Positions 1-7,203 of a DNA stretch of 38,416 nucleotides are shown piece by piece. The notes beneath the pieces are model-generated. The model saw only the letters and a program-made list of their open reading frames with translations, searched no databases and was not told the origin of the DNA. Position 1 is the first letter of the stretch. Each line of letters starts with the position of its first letter. This stretch comes from a virus, in the IMG/VR virus record IMGVR_UViG_3300035670_008251, positions 1-38,416 of that record; one strand, given 5' to 3'. Position numbers and translations under genes: made by a program.

Positions 1-40
1 CAACCTCAATACTTTTTACCCTAAAAAGAACCTATTGACC

Positions 41-466
41 TCATATTTTAAGGGTTTTACGGTGTTTTGAGCTGTGTTCCAGTTTATTATCTAACTGCTT
101 GAAATTCCTGTGTATATTCGCTATCACTGACAAGGTATAAACAATATCATTTACATTATGCTTTGTCATATAATAATCTTTAAGTGTTAGCTGTGTTCTT
201 AATAAATATAATCTTATCTTGTGAATAGTCAGCCCTATATCTATCGGCTCTTTATCTTTATTCTCTTCGTTGTCTATGAAGCAAGCAAGCCTAACACCTT
301 TTATTAATTGAGTCTTGTATTGGTTGTTCTTAAACTTTATATCTGTGTAAGAATATTCTGTAAAGATAAAGTGATAATTAAGATAATTAAAAGGCTTATC
401 TATTCCTATTTCTTTATAGATAATATTAATATCCTTTTCTAACTCTATCATCTCTATCTTATTCAT
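41..466 (-). CDS. hypothetical protein, probably leaderless mRNA
   Basis: 141-residue protein of unknown function, rich in Ile, Lys, Tyr and Asn, with no signal peptide or membrane segment. The C-terminal third is basic (ends SKHRKTLKI). It is the last minus-strand gene before the window edge and follows its own terminator and promoter. The -10 hexamer TATAAT (473-478) lies only six bases before the ATG, so transcription should begin at or beside the start codon, and no Shine-Dalgarno sequence is visible. The gene is therefore separately controlled from the small-gene operon upstream. I do not recognise a family. Confidence 0.7.
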   Translation of the reverse strand: MNKIEMIELEKDINIIYKEIGIDKPFNYLNYHFIFTEYSYTDIKFKNNQYKTQLIKGVRLACFIDNEENKDKEPIDIGLTIHKIRLYLLRTQLTLKDYYMTKHNVNDIVYTLSVIANIHRNFKQLDNKLEHSSKHRKTLKI

Positions 467-472
467 TGGCTC

Positions 473-501
473 ATTATAATAATGTAAATTAGAAAAATCA
501 A
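473..501 (-). promoter_or_regulatory. promoter of gene 41-466
   Basis: TTGATT, 17-bp spacer, TATAAT on the minus strand. The -35 overlaps the T-tract of the terminator of the preceding operon. The spacer holds the recurrent motif TTTCTAATTTACAT, a variant of the dispersed 12-bp element of this genome. Confidence 0.65.
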
Positions 502-520
502 AACCCCCAATCGGGGGCTT
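501..520 (-). terminator. rho-independent terminator
   Basis: Stem CCCCC-gatt-GGGGG followed by TTTTGATTTTT on the minus strand. It ends the small-gene operon whose last reading frame is the 23-residue peptide at 524-595. Confidence 0.75.
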
Positions 521-523
521 ATC

Positions 524-595
524 TTATATATACATTGCTGTCATTAGTCCAAATACTATTCCAATACAGCCTATTAATATCAAATCTTTATACAT
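524..595 (-). CDS. 23-residue membrane peptide
   Basis: Small reading frame MYKDLILIGCIGIVFGLM..., 23 residues, essentially one hydrophobic segment from residue 5 to 22. It has a strong Shine-Dalgarno (AAGGAGAAAAGAA then ATG) and overlaps the end of the preceding gene by 16 bases, the same overlap as the gene pair just upstream. The first five residues MYKDL match the start of the neighbouring gene 580-876. It is likely a single-pass inner-membrane peptide. Function is unknown. Confidence 0.5.
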   Translation of the reverse strand: MYKDLILIGCIGIVFGLMTAMYI

Positions 596-876
596 TTCTT
601 TTCTCCTTCGTTAGTGTTTAGTTTATTAATTATTTCATTATTAAGTTTATATATCTCAATTCCTTTTTCATCAATAAAATAATATCTATATTCTTTTTTA
701 ACTGTCCCATCAGCATTTTTAGTTTTAACAGTTATCTCTTCTATACATTTAAGATTATATTTTTTATAGTTATCATATTCTTCCTTAGATATAGATATTG
801 GATTTTCCATCCTAAGTTTAACAAATTTAATTAATTCTTTATATGTGCCTTCATCAATATTTAAATCTTTATACAT
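580..876 (-). CDS. hypothetical early protein
   Basis: 98-residue protein, acidic and lysine-rich, no membrane segment. The start has a good ribosome site (AAAGGAGAAGATAA before ATG). It overlaps the end of the gene upstream by 16 bases and that of the 23-residue peptide downstream by 16 bases. Its C-terminus (GEKKCIKI) resembles that of its upstream neighbour (GEDKCIKI) because both ends are encoded by duplicated ribosome-site/start DNA of the next gene. No family recognised. The position in a run of short overlapping genes suggests an early, host-interaction role (inference). Confidence 0.7.
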   Translation of the reverse strand: MYKDLNIDEGTYKELIKFVKLRMENPISISKEEYDNYKKYNLKCIEEITVKTKNADGTVKKEYRYYFIDEKGIEIYKLNNEIINKLNTNEGEKKCIKI

Positions 877-1184
877 TTATCTTCTCCTTTATTAATGTTT
901 AGTTTATCGTTTAGTTCGTGGTAGAGTTTTAGCTTCTCGTTATAATCTCTAACCGCTCTAAAGAATTCATTTCTTGATAAGCTATCTGTTCTATTATTGC
1001 CCATCTTCCAATAAGTAATATATATGCCATTATCCCATTGAATCCAATACTCTTCGTTATTAATAAATAATACTGCTGTGTTGTAATGGTTCTCTAATAT
1101 ACCATCACTATAAACAAAAGGATATTTTTTCTTTAATCTATAATTAAAAGAATTTATCTCTCGCTCGTAATCTTTAATTTTCAT
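861..1184 (-). CDS. hypothetical early protein
   Basis: 107 residues when started at the ATG at 1184, which follows GGGGGCAAT and is preferred over the longer frame beginning at 1229, whose first codons overlap the promoter. The protein is rich in Tyr, Asn and Trp (contains EYWIQWDNGIYITYWKMG), suggesting a small beta-rich fold. Its own promoter sits at 1209-1236. Downstream it overlaps gene 580-876 by 16 bases. Function not recognised. Confidence 0.7.
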   Translation of the reverse strand: MKIKDYEREINSFNYRLKKKYPFVYSDGILENHYNTAVLFINNEEYWIQWDNGIYITYWKMGNNRTDSLSRNEFFRAVRDYNEKLKLYHELNDKLNINKGEDKCIKI

Positions 1185-1208
1185 ATTGCCCCCATATTGT
1201 TTTATTAA

Positions 1209-1236
1209 AATATAGGGACAAATTATCAATTGTCAA
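1209..1236 (-). promoter_or_regulatory. promoter, GTCCC class
   Basis: TTGACA, 16-bp spacer, TATATT. The spacer ends in TTTGTCCC immediately before the -10. Nearly the same sequence forms the promoter at 18721-18748. The -35 lies inside the last codons of gene 1226-1537. Confidence 0.65.
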
Positions 1237-1537
1237 GTTCTTCTTCTAACTCTTCAACTTCTTTCTTTGGAACATATCGCTTATGGAAATATACTTTAGT
1301 CTTTGTATCTATCTTATCCATTAGTGTTTGAATATCTAAATCATAAGTATTGGGATGATGTTCAGCAATATCAATCATATCGCAAGTAACATAATAGGCT
1401 ATTAAGTGAGGTTTGTATTTCTTATTGAGCATTCCAGTCTTTGGATCTAAATACTCTTTTACAGCATCATCTACTGCTTCGTTGAAACTCTTATTAAAAT
1501 GTTTCTGTGCCAACTCTTCTAAATTATAATCTTCCAT
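1226..1537 (-). CDS. hypothetical early protein
   Basis: 103-residue, mostly helical, strongly acidic protein ending in a Glu-rich tail (KKEVEELEEELDN). Begins MEDYNLEELAQKHF. The start follows AAGGAGTTTTAACA, and that ribosome site is formed by the last codons of the upstream gene, so the two are translationally coupled. No domain recognised. Acidic small early proteins often act as inhibitors or DNA mimics in phages, but nothing here proves that. Confidence 0.7.
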   Translation of the reverse strand: MEDYNLEELAQKHFNKSFNEAVDDAVKEYLDPKTGMLNKKYKPHLIAYYVTCDMIDIAEHHPNTYDLDIQTLMDKIDTKTKVYFHKRYVPKKEVEELEEELDN

Positions 1538-1539
1538 TG

Positions 1540-1836
1540 TTAAAACTCCTTATTAAGTAAATTAAACTCCTCTCTTGATAAGGTTAGGCAATCTTCTGAT
1601 CCGTTTTCAAATCTGTTAATATATAAAACATTAGCAGTTGGGTTATTCTCAAAAACCAGATTGATTGCTTTTCTATAAATGATAAAGTCAATAATTTTTA
1701 TAATATTAGGGTTAGCAGGAATAACCTCATCTAACTCCGTATAAAATAAAATGATTTTATTATTTATATTACCAAAACCAATAAAGGAATCGTGTGGGGT
1801 TAGAGTAAACAATAGATCGGAATATTTGTCAAGCAT
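1540..1836 (-). CDS. hypothetical early protein
   Basis: 98 residues, compact, with alternating hydrophobic segments (GFGNINNKIILFYTELDE, IIKIIDFIIYRKAINLVF) that suggest an alpha/beta fold. The start codon overlaps the stop of the upstream gene (TAATG), so translation is probably coupled. No recognisable motif or catalytic residues. Between two other small genes of one operon running from the promoter at 2035-2063. Confidence 0.65.
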   Translation of the reverse strand: MLDKYSDLLFTLTPHDSFIGFGNINNKIILFYTELDEVIPANPNIIKIIDFIIYRKAINLVFENNPTANVLYINRFENGSEDCLTLSREEFNLLNKEF

Positions 1837-2015
1837 TATTTTTTCACATGGCTGAATTTTCTAATTGCCAGTCTCTGGTTATTGGTTTCTTCTCTGTTAA
1901 ACTTGATATTTGAGTTTAGTGAGTTCTTTGACTTCTTTCTTTTATCTTCGTATTGCTTTTGTTCTTTTTCTTTTTTGTAAGCTTTAAATATATCGTTTAA
2001 ATTAAAATCAGTCAT
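1836..2015 (-). CDS. small basic protein
   Basis: 59 residues from the ATG at 2015, chosen because AAAAAAGGAAAAACT precedes it. An in-frame extension upstream would run through the promoter. Begins MTDFNLNDIFKAYKKEKE. It is very rich in Lys, Arg, Glu and Asn and is probably a charged helix or disordered. Its last codons contain the genome's recurrent motif (GGCAATTAGAAAATTC). First gene of the leftward operon from the divergent promoter region. Function unknown. Confidence 0.65.
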   Translation of the reverse strand: MTDFNLNDIFKAYKKEKEQKQYEDKRKKSKNSLNSNIKFNREETNNQRLAIRKFSHVKK

Positions 2016-2034
2016 AGTTTTTCCTTTTTTAAGT

Positions 2035-2063
2035 ATTTTAATAATAAAAACTTGATATTGCAA
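2035..2063 (-). promoter_or_regulatory. leftward early promoter
   Basis: TTGCAA, 17-bp spacer, TAAAAT on the minus strand. Its -35 (2058-2063) lies inside the spacer of the opposite promoter at 2052-2080. The two overlap face to face and cannot both be occupied. Confidence 0.55.
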
Positions 2064-2080
2064 ACTAAATGTATTACAAT
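2052..2080 (+). promoter_or_regulatory. rightward promoter of the RHH gene
   Basis: TTGATA, 17-bp spacer, TACAAT, 25 bases ahead of the ATG at 2106. The leader carries an AAAGGGA ribosome site. Confidence 0.7.
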
Positions 2081-2105
2081 TTAGGGAAATGAAAAAGGGA
2101 ATAGT

Positions 2106-2279
2106 ATGGCCGAGACTAAAAGATATAATGTAAGAAGAAAAGATAAAACAGTAGAGTTCCGTATGCCTATGGAAGACTACAAGAAATTTGAAGAAGAAGT
2201 AAAGAATAGAAAAGATAAAAACATATCAGCAACCCTAAGGATGCTGGTAGAAAAATATATGGCTAAAGAGATAGCTTAA
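2106..2279 (+). CDS. ribbon-helix-helix DNA-binding protein (Arc/MetJ-like)
   Basis: 57-residue protein. A short basic N-terminal arm (AETKRYNVRRKDK) leads to a beta strand, TVEFRMPMEDYKKFEE, a turn, and a second helix ISATLRMLVEKYM. This is the order and length of the Arc/MetJ/CopG ribbon-helix-helix fold, which dimerises and inserts the strand into the DNA major groove. It has its own promoter and ribosome site and faces away from the leftward early operon, with overlapping promoters, so it probably represses itself and that operon. It is the only clear transcription factor gene in the window. The assignment rests on pattern, not on a search. Confidence 0.75.
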   Translation: MAETKRYNVRRKDKTVEFRMPMEDYKKFEEEVKNRKDKNISATLRMLVEKYMAKEIA

Positions 2280-2416
2280 GGGTTAGCCACTTCCTTTTTT
2301 TCAGCTTCAGTTAATGGGAAATCTTCTGGTTTCCCTTCTTTTCCATCATAAATAACATTACCATTTGGCAATATAGTTTCTAATTTTCCACTAAATTTAA
2401 TAATTTCTTGTTCCAT
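2276..2416 (-). CDS. small protein after tail fibre
   Basis: 46 residues, begins MEQEIIKFSGKLETILPNG and ends with a Glu/Lys-rich helix. It follows the fibre gene 2418-4253 directly on the same strand, with AGGA ten bases before its ATG, and overlaps the end of the convergent RHH gene by four bases. The position suggests a fibre-associated or fibre chaperone role, but no family is recognised. Confidence 0.55.
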   Translation of the reverse strand: MEQEIIKFSGKLETILPNGNVIYDGKEGKPEDFPLTEAEKKEVANP

Positions 2417-2417
2417 T

Positions 2418-4253
2418 TTAAGCAATCCTATAAGTTACAAATACATTTGGGTTAGCCTTAACAGTCATAAACCTTGCTGAGCTATTTGGCTGAACTACCA
2501 TATTGCCAACAACAGTATGATCCGTATTAGCCAAAACTGTAACAGTAAAAGTAGCTGGTGCTAAATTAATATAACTCCATTCAAAACCCATAGAAGCCTG
2601 TAAGTCTTGAACAGCAGCATCCATGTTTGTTCCTGTTGGTAATGTTAAGTTTATATTAGCCGTTGGTGTGCCTGTTCTAATACCTTGAATCAAAGTCAAT
2701 GCTGTAGGTGTAGCAGATATATTAGAGTTGGTAGATAATATATTCTTATAGTAAGTAACATTAGTTCTTATATCACCAGCATAATAATTGGGGGCTGTTC
2801 CTGCGGCATAATAGTTCCATCTTCTTGTAGCACTTGAGATATTAGAATAGAAACCGTAATTATAGACTCCAGATGTTAAAGCAGCACCAGCATAAAAGCC
2901 TATCATATTGGTTACTGTTTGATTAGAACCAGGGGTAAACTGTTGTGCTCTATAATGGCTCACATTATCAGTAGTGTAAGGAGTAGCACTTGCTTGACCT
3001 GAAAAAGCCGTTCTAAAACCCTCTATATTAAAAGTAGCCTCTTTGGGTGCTATATGAGATAATTTATATTGATAATGTTCATTAGTGGTTGTAGTTTTTT
3101 GACCTGATGTATTAATAGAAGCATCAACTGCTTGACTAAAACCATCAACATTATTGATATTTAAATTCTTATTCTTCCATAATCCAGTTGATAACTCATA
3201 GACCAAAGGCTGACCATCCAATAAAGAAGTCAACAAAACATCGTGTAATTCTTCTAATTCATAACCATTGGCAACATGAACAAATATCATTCCATCTGCT
3301 AAACCCTTTTTAACAACCCAACCAATAAGAACAGAGTGATTAGGTGCTGTAGGTCTAACATTAGTAAAAGCCCCTGCTGTGGTAGCAGATAACCATAAAG
3401 CATCACCTTCATTAAAAGCATTGGTATTTAATCCTCTTACTAAGCCAGAAGTAGTTATGAAACCATATCCGTTAATACCAAGAGCCTCAGTAGCAACACC
3501 AAAAGTTTTAGAGCTTGTTGGTTCTGTATTAGCGATAGCTTTAGCAATTGTTAATCTGTCAGCACTCGCTCCTGTGATATAAACAACATTACCATCAACA
3601 ATAGCAGAGCCAGAATTATTATAAGCATATTGAACCTGTTCTTGCCCTAATTGTAAAATAACATTACCACCTTTTAGACCTAAATTCAAAGTTCCGTCTG
3701 TATCGTTCCATCTTAATCTCGCAACTTGGTCAGTTGCTCCTGTTGCTGTATTAAAATCAAGATTATCTAAAACTTTTAAACTTAAAACTCCACCAGCATC
3801 AATCGTTAATGTTTGTTCGTCAACTTTTACACCACCCAAAGTAGTATCTGTTGCTATTGGTAAAACATAAATTAAATTAGCAGGAGTTCCAACAGCATAT
3901 AAAGGCATAACTCTTATATCTTCAATAGAAGTAATAAAGCCAGCATCAGTAATTACTTTAGCAATAGGGAAACAACCATTAGGGACAGGTAAAGAACTTA
4001 CAAGCATAGCCTCAGTTACTAAATCAAAATAAACATAATTAATATCATTATCATTTAAAAGAACAGAGCCATCTGGTAAATCATTTTGTTCGCCTGTGGC
4101 TGTTTGATACTTGCCACCATAATAATTAAAATATAATCCACTGTGATTGCCTCTATTAGCGAAAGTTCCTGCTAAAGCAACAGCATAAAAATTTTCATTT
4201 ATTGTAACTTCTTTTTGAAGTTGATTCATGTATACTTGCTGTAATGTTGTCAT
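2418..4253 (-). CDS. tail fibre / receptor-binding protein
   Basis: 611-residue structural protein. Residues about 1-130 look like a fibre attachment region (MTTLQQVYMNQLQKEVTIN). The middle (about 200-340) has Gly/Ala/Thr-rich beta segments with NSGSAIVDGNVVYITGAS and TFGVATEALGINGYGFITT, a type found in many phage fibres. The C-terminal third is rich in Tyr, Asn and Thr and ends in a beta-rich domain (ANTDHTVVGNMVVQPN). It contains few charged residues overall. It is the last large gene of the fibre cluster, with AAGGTAAAAAG before its ATG. The C-terminal part is the likeliest receptor-binding surface (inference). Confidence 0.75.
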   Translation of the reverse strand: MTTLQQVYMNQLQKEVTINENFYAVALAGTFANRGNHSGLYFNYYGGKYQTATGEQNDLPDGSVLLNDNDINYVYFDLVTEAMLVSSLPVPNGCFPIAKVITDAGFITSIEDIRVMPLYAVGTPANLIYVLPIATDTTLGGVKVDEQTLTIDAGGVLSLKVLDNLDFNTATGATDQVARLRWNDTDGTLNLGLKGGNVILQLGQEQVQYAYNNSGSAIVDGNVVYITGASADRLTIAKAIANTEPTSSKTFGVATEALGINGYGFITTSGLVRGLNTNAFNEGDALWLSATTAGAFTNVRPTAPNHSVLIGWVVKKGLADGMIFVHVANGYELEELHDVLLTSLLDGQPLVYELSTGLWKNKNLNINNVDGFSQAVDASINTSGQKTTTTNEHYQYKLSHIAPKEATFNIEGFRTAFSGQASATPYTTDNVSHYRAQQFTPGSNQTVTNMIGFYAGAALTSGVYNYGFYSNISSATRRWNYYAAGTAPNYYAGDIRTNVTYYKNILSTNSNISATPTALTLIQGIRTGTPTANINLTLPTGTNMDAAVQDLQASMGFEWSYINLAPATFTVTVLANTDHTVVGNMVVQPNSSARFMTVKANPNVFVTYRIA

Positions 4254-4317
4254 CTTTTTACCTTAAAATTTTAAATACATTTTATATTAAAAAATAAAAA
4301 TTGTAAATTGAAAATAA

Positions 4318-4346
4318 AAAGGGCAACCCTTTTGAGGTTGCCCTTT
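4318..4346 (-). terminator. rho-independent terminator after fibre gene 4363-5685
   Basis: GGGCAACC and GGTTGCCC stems around TCAAAAG on the minus strand, followed by TTTTTATTTTC. It separates the two fibre genes. A weak promoter-like TTTACA/TATAAA pair follows toward 4270. Confidence 0.8.
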
Positions 4347-4362
4347 AGTTAATCAATAAAGA

Positions 4363-5685
4363 TTATTTATTGAAGTATGTGGCTTGAACTTCGTCACCAG
4401 CAGCTAATTCAAAGCTGAAAGTTAAAGTAGAACCAGCCAATGTAAAGTCAGATCCCATTAGATACTGAACACCGTTTACCATCACCATAGCGATGAAAAC
4501 AGAGGCAACAGGCTCAGTTAATGAGAACACTGTTTGACCAGCAGTAGCAACAAAAGATTGTTGAACGATACCAGACTTCTTCATGTAGTTGGTTTCAATA
4601 TCGGCTTCAACGGCTTCAACAGAAGCAACGATAGCAGCTTCAGCGGCAAGAGCACGAGTCTCTTCGGCAGCGATAGCGGCAGCATTTGTAGCATCACCAG
4701 CAGTTCTGTCAGCAACTTCTTGAGCTAAAGCATCTTCAAGAGCAGCAACAGCAACAGAACCAGTGTTGTTAACCATATTGATAGCATCAACAAGGTTAGC
4801 AGGGCTTAATGGATCGCCGTTATTGTCTTGTAAATTTAAGTTGGCTAAATCGCCTTCAACACCAGTAGCACGAGCAACTTCAGCAGCTAAACCAGCCTCT
4901 AAAGAATCAATATCGGCTTCAGCAGTTGTAACTCTTGCTGTTAAGGCAGTAAGATCAGCACCAGTGCCAGATTCCAAAGCATCAATTTGAGCTTGTAAAG
5001 CAGCATCACCAGCAACACGGTTAGCGATTTCGCTGTTTATGTTGGAGTTGATTGTTGGCAACTGATTAGCAACACCGTCAATTTGACCTTGTAAATATGT
5101 ATCAGCAGATGCACGAGCAGTTTCTTCAGCAGTAACAGAAGCCTCAATAGCATCCATACGGCTATCGTAAGCACCGTCAGTAGCTTCTAAAGCTGTAACT
5201 CTTGTGTCTAAAGCACTGTCAGCGGCAGCACGAGCAGCGGCTTCGGCAGCATCGGCAGCTTCTAAACCATCAACGGCAGTAGAGAAAGTTCCCTCTAAGG
5301 CTGTGATAGCAGCTTGACGATCTGAAACTTCAGTAGCCAAGTCAGCAGCGATAGCTTGTTCAGCGGCAGTTGCTCTTGTTTCTTCAGCACTGATAGCGGC
5401 AGCATTAGCGGCATCGCCAGCAATACGGGCAGCAGATTCAGTAGAATCAGCAGCAACCAATGAAGCAACATCATTATCTAAACCATCTAAACGGTTCTCA
5501 GCATCAAGCATTCTTGTTTTAAGAGCTGAAACTTCAGCAACAACAAGAGTATTTAATTGAGATAGATCGCCATCCCATTTTGTTTCCACAGCATCAACGA
5601 TAGCATCAACTTCGGCTTTAGTGTATCTATTACCTAATTGTGTCTCTAAATCTTTGATTTGTGATATTGTAAGTTTTTGTCTCAT
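4363..5685 (-). CDS. coiled-coil tail fibre protein
   Basis: 440 residues. After an N-terminal helix (MRQKLTISQIKDLETQLG), residues about 30-365 form a long heptad coiled coil with repeats such as ETRATAAEQAI, TARVTTAEADID and DTRVTALEATDG, rich in Ala, Glu and Asp. This is the rod of a trimeric fibre. Residues about 370-440 are a beta domain (SFVATAGQTVFSLTEP ... VMVNGVQYLMGSDFTLAG) also present in the next gene. Base composition is visibly more GC-rich than its neighbours, and it stands alone between a promoter (5726-5753) and a terminator, so it is probably highly expressed. Confidence 0.8.
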   Translation of the reverse strand: MRQKLTISQIKDLETQLGNRYTKAEVDAIVDAVETKWDGDLSQLNTLVVAEVSALKTRMLDAENRLDGLDNDVASLVAADSTESAARIAGDAANAAAISAEETRATAAEQAIAADLATEVSDRQAAITALEGTFSTAVDGLEAADAAEAAARAAADSALDTRVTALEATDGAYDSRMDAIEASVTAEETARASADTYLQGQIDGVANQLPTINSNINSEIANRVAGDAALQAQIDALESGTGADLTALTARVTTAEADIDSLEAGLAAEVARATGVEGDLANLNLQDNNGDPLSPANLVDAINMVNNTGSVAVAALEDALAQEVADRTAGDATNAAAIAAEETRALAAEAAIVASVEAVEADIETNYMKKSGIVQQSFVATAGQTVFSLTEPVASVFIAMVMVNGVQYLMGSDFTLAGSTLTFSFELAAGDEVQATYFNK

Positions 5686-5725
5686 TTTTTCCCCTTATAA
5701 AAAGACTTATTAAATTCAACTATTC

Positions 5726-5753
5726 ATTATATAAAAAAGTGGCAATAAGTCAA
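5726..5753 (-). promoter_or_regulatory. late promoter of coiled-coil fibre gene
   Basis: TTGACT, 16-bp spacer, TATAAT, about 36 bases before an AAGGGGAAAAA ribosome site and ATG. Confidence 0.75.
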
Positions 5754-5756
5754 AAG

Positions 5757-6530
5757 TTAAAAAACTTCTAAAATATTAATAATGGCAGTAGCCCTTATAG
5801 AACCACCTCTTTGATAAATAGTCTTAATCTCCAATGTGCTATTAGTTTTATTAACAGATAATTGAAGATCGTATCCATTATAGTTGGCATTTTCATTTTT
5901 GCCAATCAGTACAATTTGTGGAGTCCCTATAAATTGAAGGGTTTCAACAGAACTAAAGCGATTAACACAGCCAGTAATTTTAAAACTTGCTATGCTTGTA
6001 TTGTCTAAATCTTTTATAACAACCATGCCACTAAAACTTGTTGTTTCATTTTCACTGATTAATAAAGCTATAGTTCCAGTATTGGCATTGTTTGGTGTGT
6101 TATTGATTGCTGTGAATTTTTTATCGTAAGTATTAAGAGAAGAAAGGGGGATTGAATAAGTAGCAATTATAATATCATCTTGAGTTAATGGAAAATTAAA
6201 CTGTAAAATATTTTCTACAATAACAAAATCTAAATTCTTTTTTTGCTGTATACCGTTAATTGTTATGATTGTTACTTGGCTTGGCTCTTGGGATAAAACA
6301 AAATCTGTTTGTCCTTCTTGGGCTACAAAGTCATCTTGAACAGCAACTGGAACAGATGGATCTTGTTCGTGAATAACACCAGCATTTTGGATTCTACCAT
6401 TGCTATAACTAACTAAAAGCTCGTTAGCAGGTGTAACTTGTAATGAGGTAATACTAACACCAGGATCACCTTTTAAGGCAACATTTCTAAAGCCTACCTC
6501 TGTTTTTTTATTATTAAATATGAGAGCCAT
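5757..6530 (-). CDS. tail fibre / fibre-adaptor protein
   Basis: 257 residues. Residues about 1-60 are a tail-attachment-like region (GFRNVALKGDPGVSITSLQV). Residues about 62-130 are a beta domain (DDFVAQEGQTDFVLSQEP ... ITINGIQQKKNLDF) that is paralogous to the C-terminal domain of the coiled-coil fibre. The remainder is beta-rich. The start follows AAGGAGAGTTTTA, a site inside the 11-base gap after gene 6542-6874, so the two are cotranscribed. Probably an adaptor joining fibre to tail tip (inference). Confidence 0.65.
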   Translation of the reverse strand: MALIFNNKKTEVGFRNVALKGDPGVSITSLQVTPANELLVSYSNGRIQNAGVIHEQDPSVPVAVQDDFVAQEGQTDFVLSQEPSQVTIITINGIQQKKNLDFVIVENILQFNFPLTQDDIIIATYSIPLSSLNTYDKKFTAINNTPNNANTGTIALLISENETTSFSGMVVIKDLDNTSIASFKITGCVNRFSSVETLQFIGTPQIVLIGKNENANYNGYDLQLSVNKTNSTLEIKTIYQRGGSIRATAIINILEVF

Positions 6531-6541
6531 TAAAACTCTCC

Positions 6542-6874
6542 TTATTCTTTAATAAAAATGTTTAAAATATTTAGCTTATCTTGATAAACGGTTATTCTAT
6601 CTGGGTCTTTTGTTAGTTGAACTTCAATATTGTAAAGCCCAGGGGGTAAATCTGTATCATCTTTAGTTAGTTCAAGAACGAAAGAACCATCAGTTCCATC
6701 ATTGATAATATAGCTTTTATTAATAACAGCATAGGTATCAACATTGCTAACATCATTTTCTCTTTTAACGATAATCTTTACCTCAAAATTGGTAAGGTCA
6801 ACAATTTGACCAGTGTTGACATCTTGATAGGTAACTTGCTTTAAATAATTATTTTTTTTGTAAATTTCAATCAT
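6542..6874 (-). CDS. small beta-rich baseplate/fibre protein
   Basis: 110 residues from ATG at 6874. A TTG start at 6901 would add nine residues. Begins MIEIYKKNNYLKQV and has alternating strands with GSFVLELTKDDTDLPPGLYNIEVQLT, resembling the N-terminal beta domain of phage baseplate upper proteins that polarises or anchors fibres. First gene of the fibre operon, directly after the promoter at 6907-6935. The TTG option would be leaderless, and which start is used cannot be settled from sequence alone. Confidence 0.6.
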   Translation of the reverse strand: MIEIYKKNNYLKQVTYQDVNTGQIVDLTNFEVKIIVKRENDVSNVDTYAVINKSYIINDGTDGSFVLELTKDDTDLPPGLYNIEVQLTKDPDRITVYQDKLNILNIFIKE

Positions 6875-6906
6875 AACTTTTTGCCCATTAACTTTTAACA
6901 AAAATC

Positions 6907-6935
6907 ATTATACAAGTTTAATTTAAAATTATCAA
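6907..6935 (-). promoter_or_regulatory. late promoter of the fibre operon
   Basis: TTGATA, 17-bp spacer, TATAAT on the minus strand, directly before genes 6542-6874 and 5757-6530. Confidence 0.7.
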
Positions 6936-6939
6936 TACA

Positions 6940-7148
6940 AATTAAAAAATCCTAATCCTCTATTTTTGATTTTTAGCTATAGGAAACAAAAAAATGATTT
7001 TTAACCAGTAAACATGGGCTTTTCCTATTTTCCTATTTTCCTATCTTTTTATAAAATAAAATAAATATATAATATATATATATAAAGGGTTTGAACTAAA
7101 TGTAGAACAAAATAGAATAGAACAAAAAAATAATTGTCCGGTTAATTG
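6940..7148. other. divergent AT-rich intergenic region, candidate replication origin
   Basis: No gene lies in the 302 bases between 6901 and 7204. The stretch holds three tandem TTTTCCTA units (about 7019-7044), a TA-only run (about 7055-7085) and two AGAACAAAA units (about 7102-7130). Direct repeats beside a melting region and immediately upstream of the helicase gene are the layout of an origin. This is an inference. Confidence 0.35.
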
Positions 7149-7175
7149 TTGACAAAAAAAGCTTTTTAATATAAA
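7149..7175 (+). promoter_or_regulatory. promoter of the helicase operon
   Basis: Consensus TTGACA and TATAAA with a short 15-bp spacer made of the palindrome AAAAAGCTTTTT, which may be an operator. Leader ATTAGGAGTTTAGAAGG precedes ATG 7204. Confidence 0.6.
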
Positions 7176-7203
7176 CTTCCAGCACTATTAGGAGTTTAGA
7201 AGG

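Noticed and set aside
2418-6530. CRISPR-like or diversity-generating repeats in the fibre genes
   Set aside because: The repeated look comes from coiled-coil heptads and Ala/Thr-rich codons. No regular spacer pattern, template repeat or reverse transcriptase exists.
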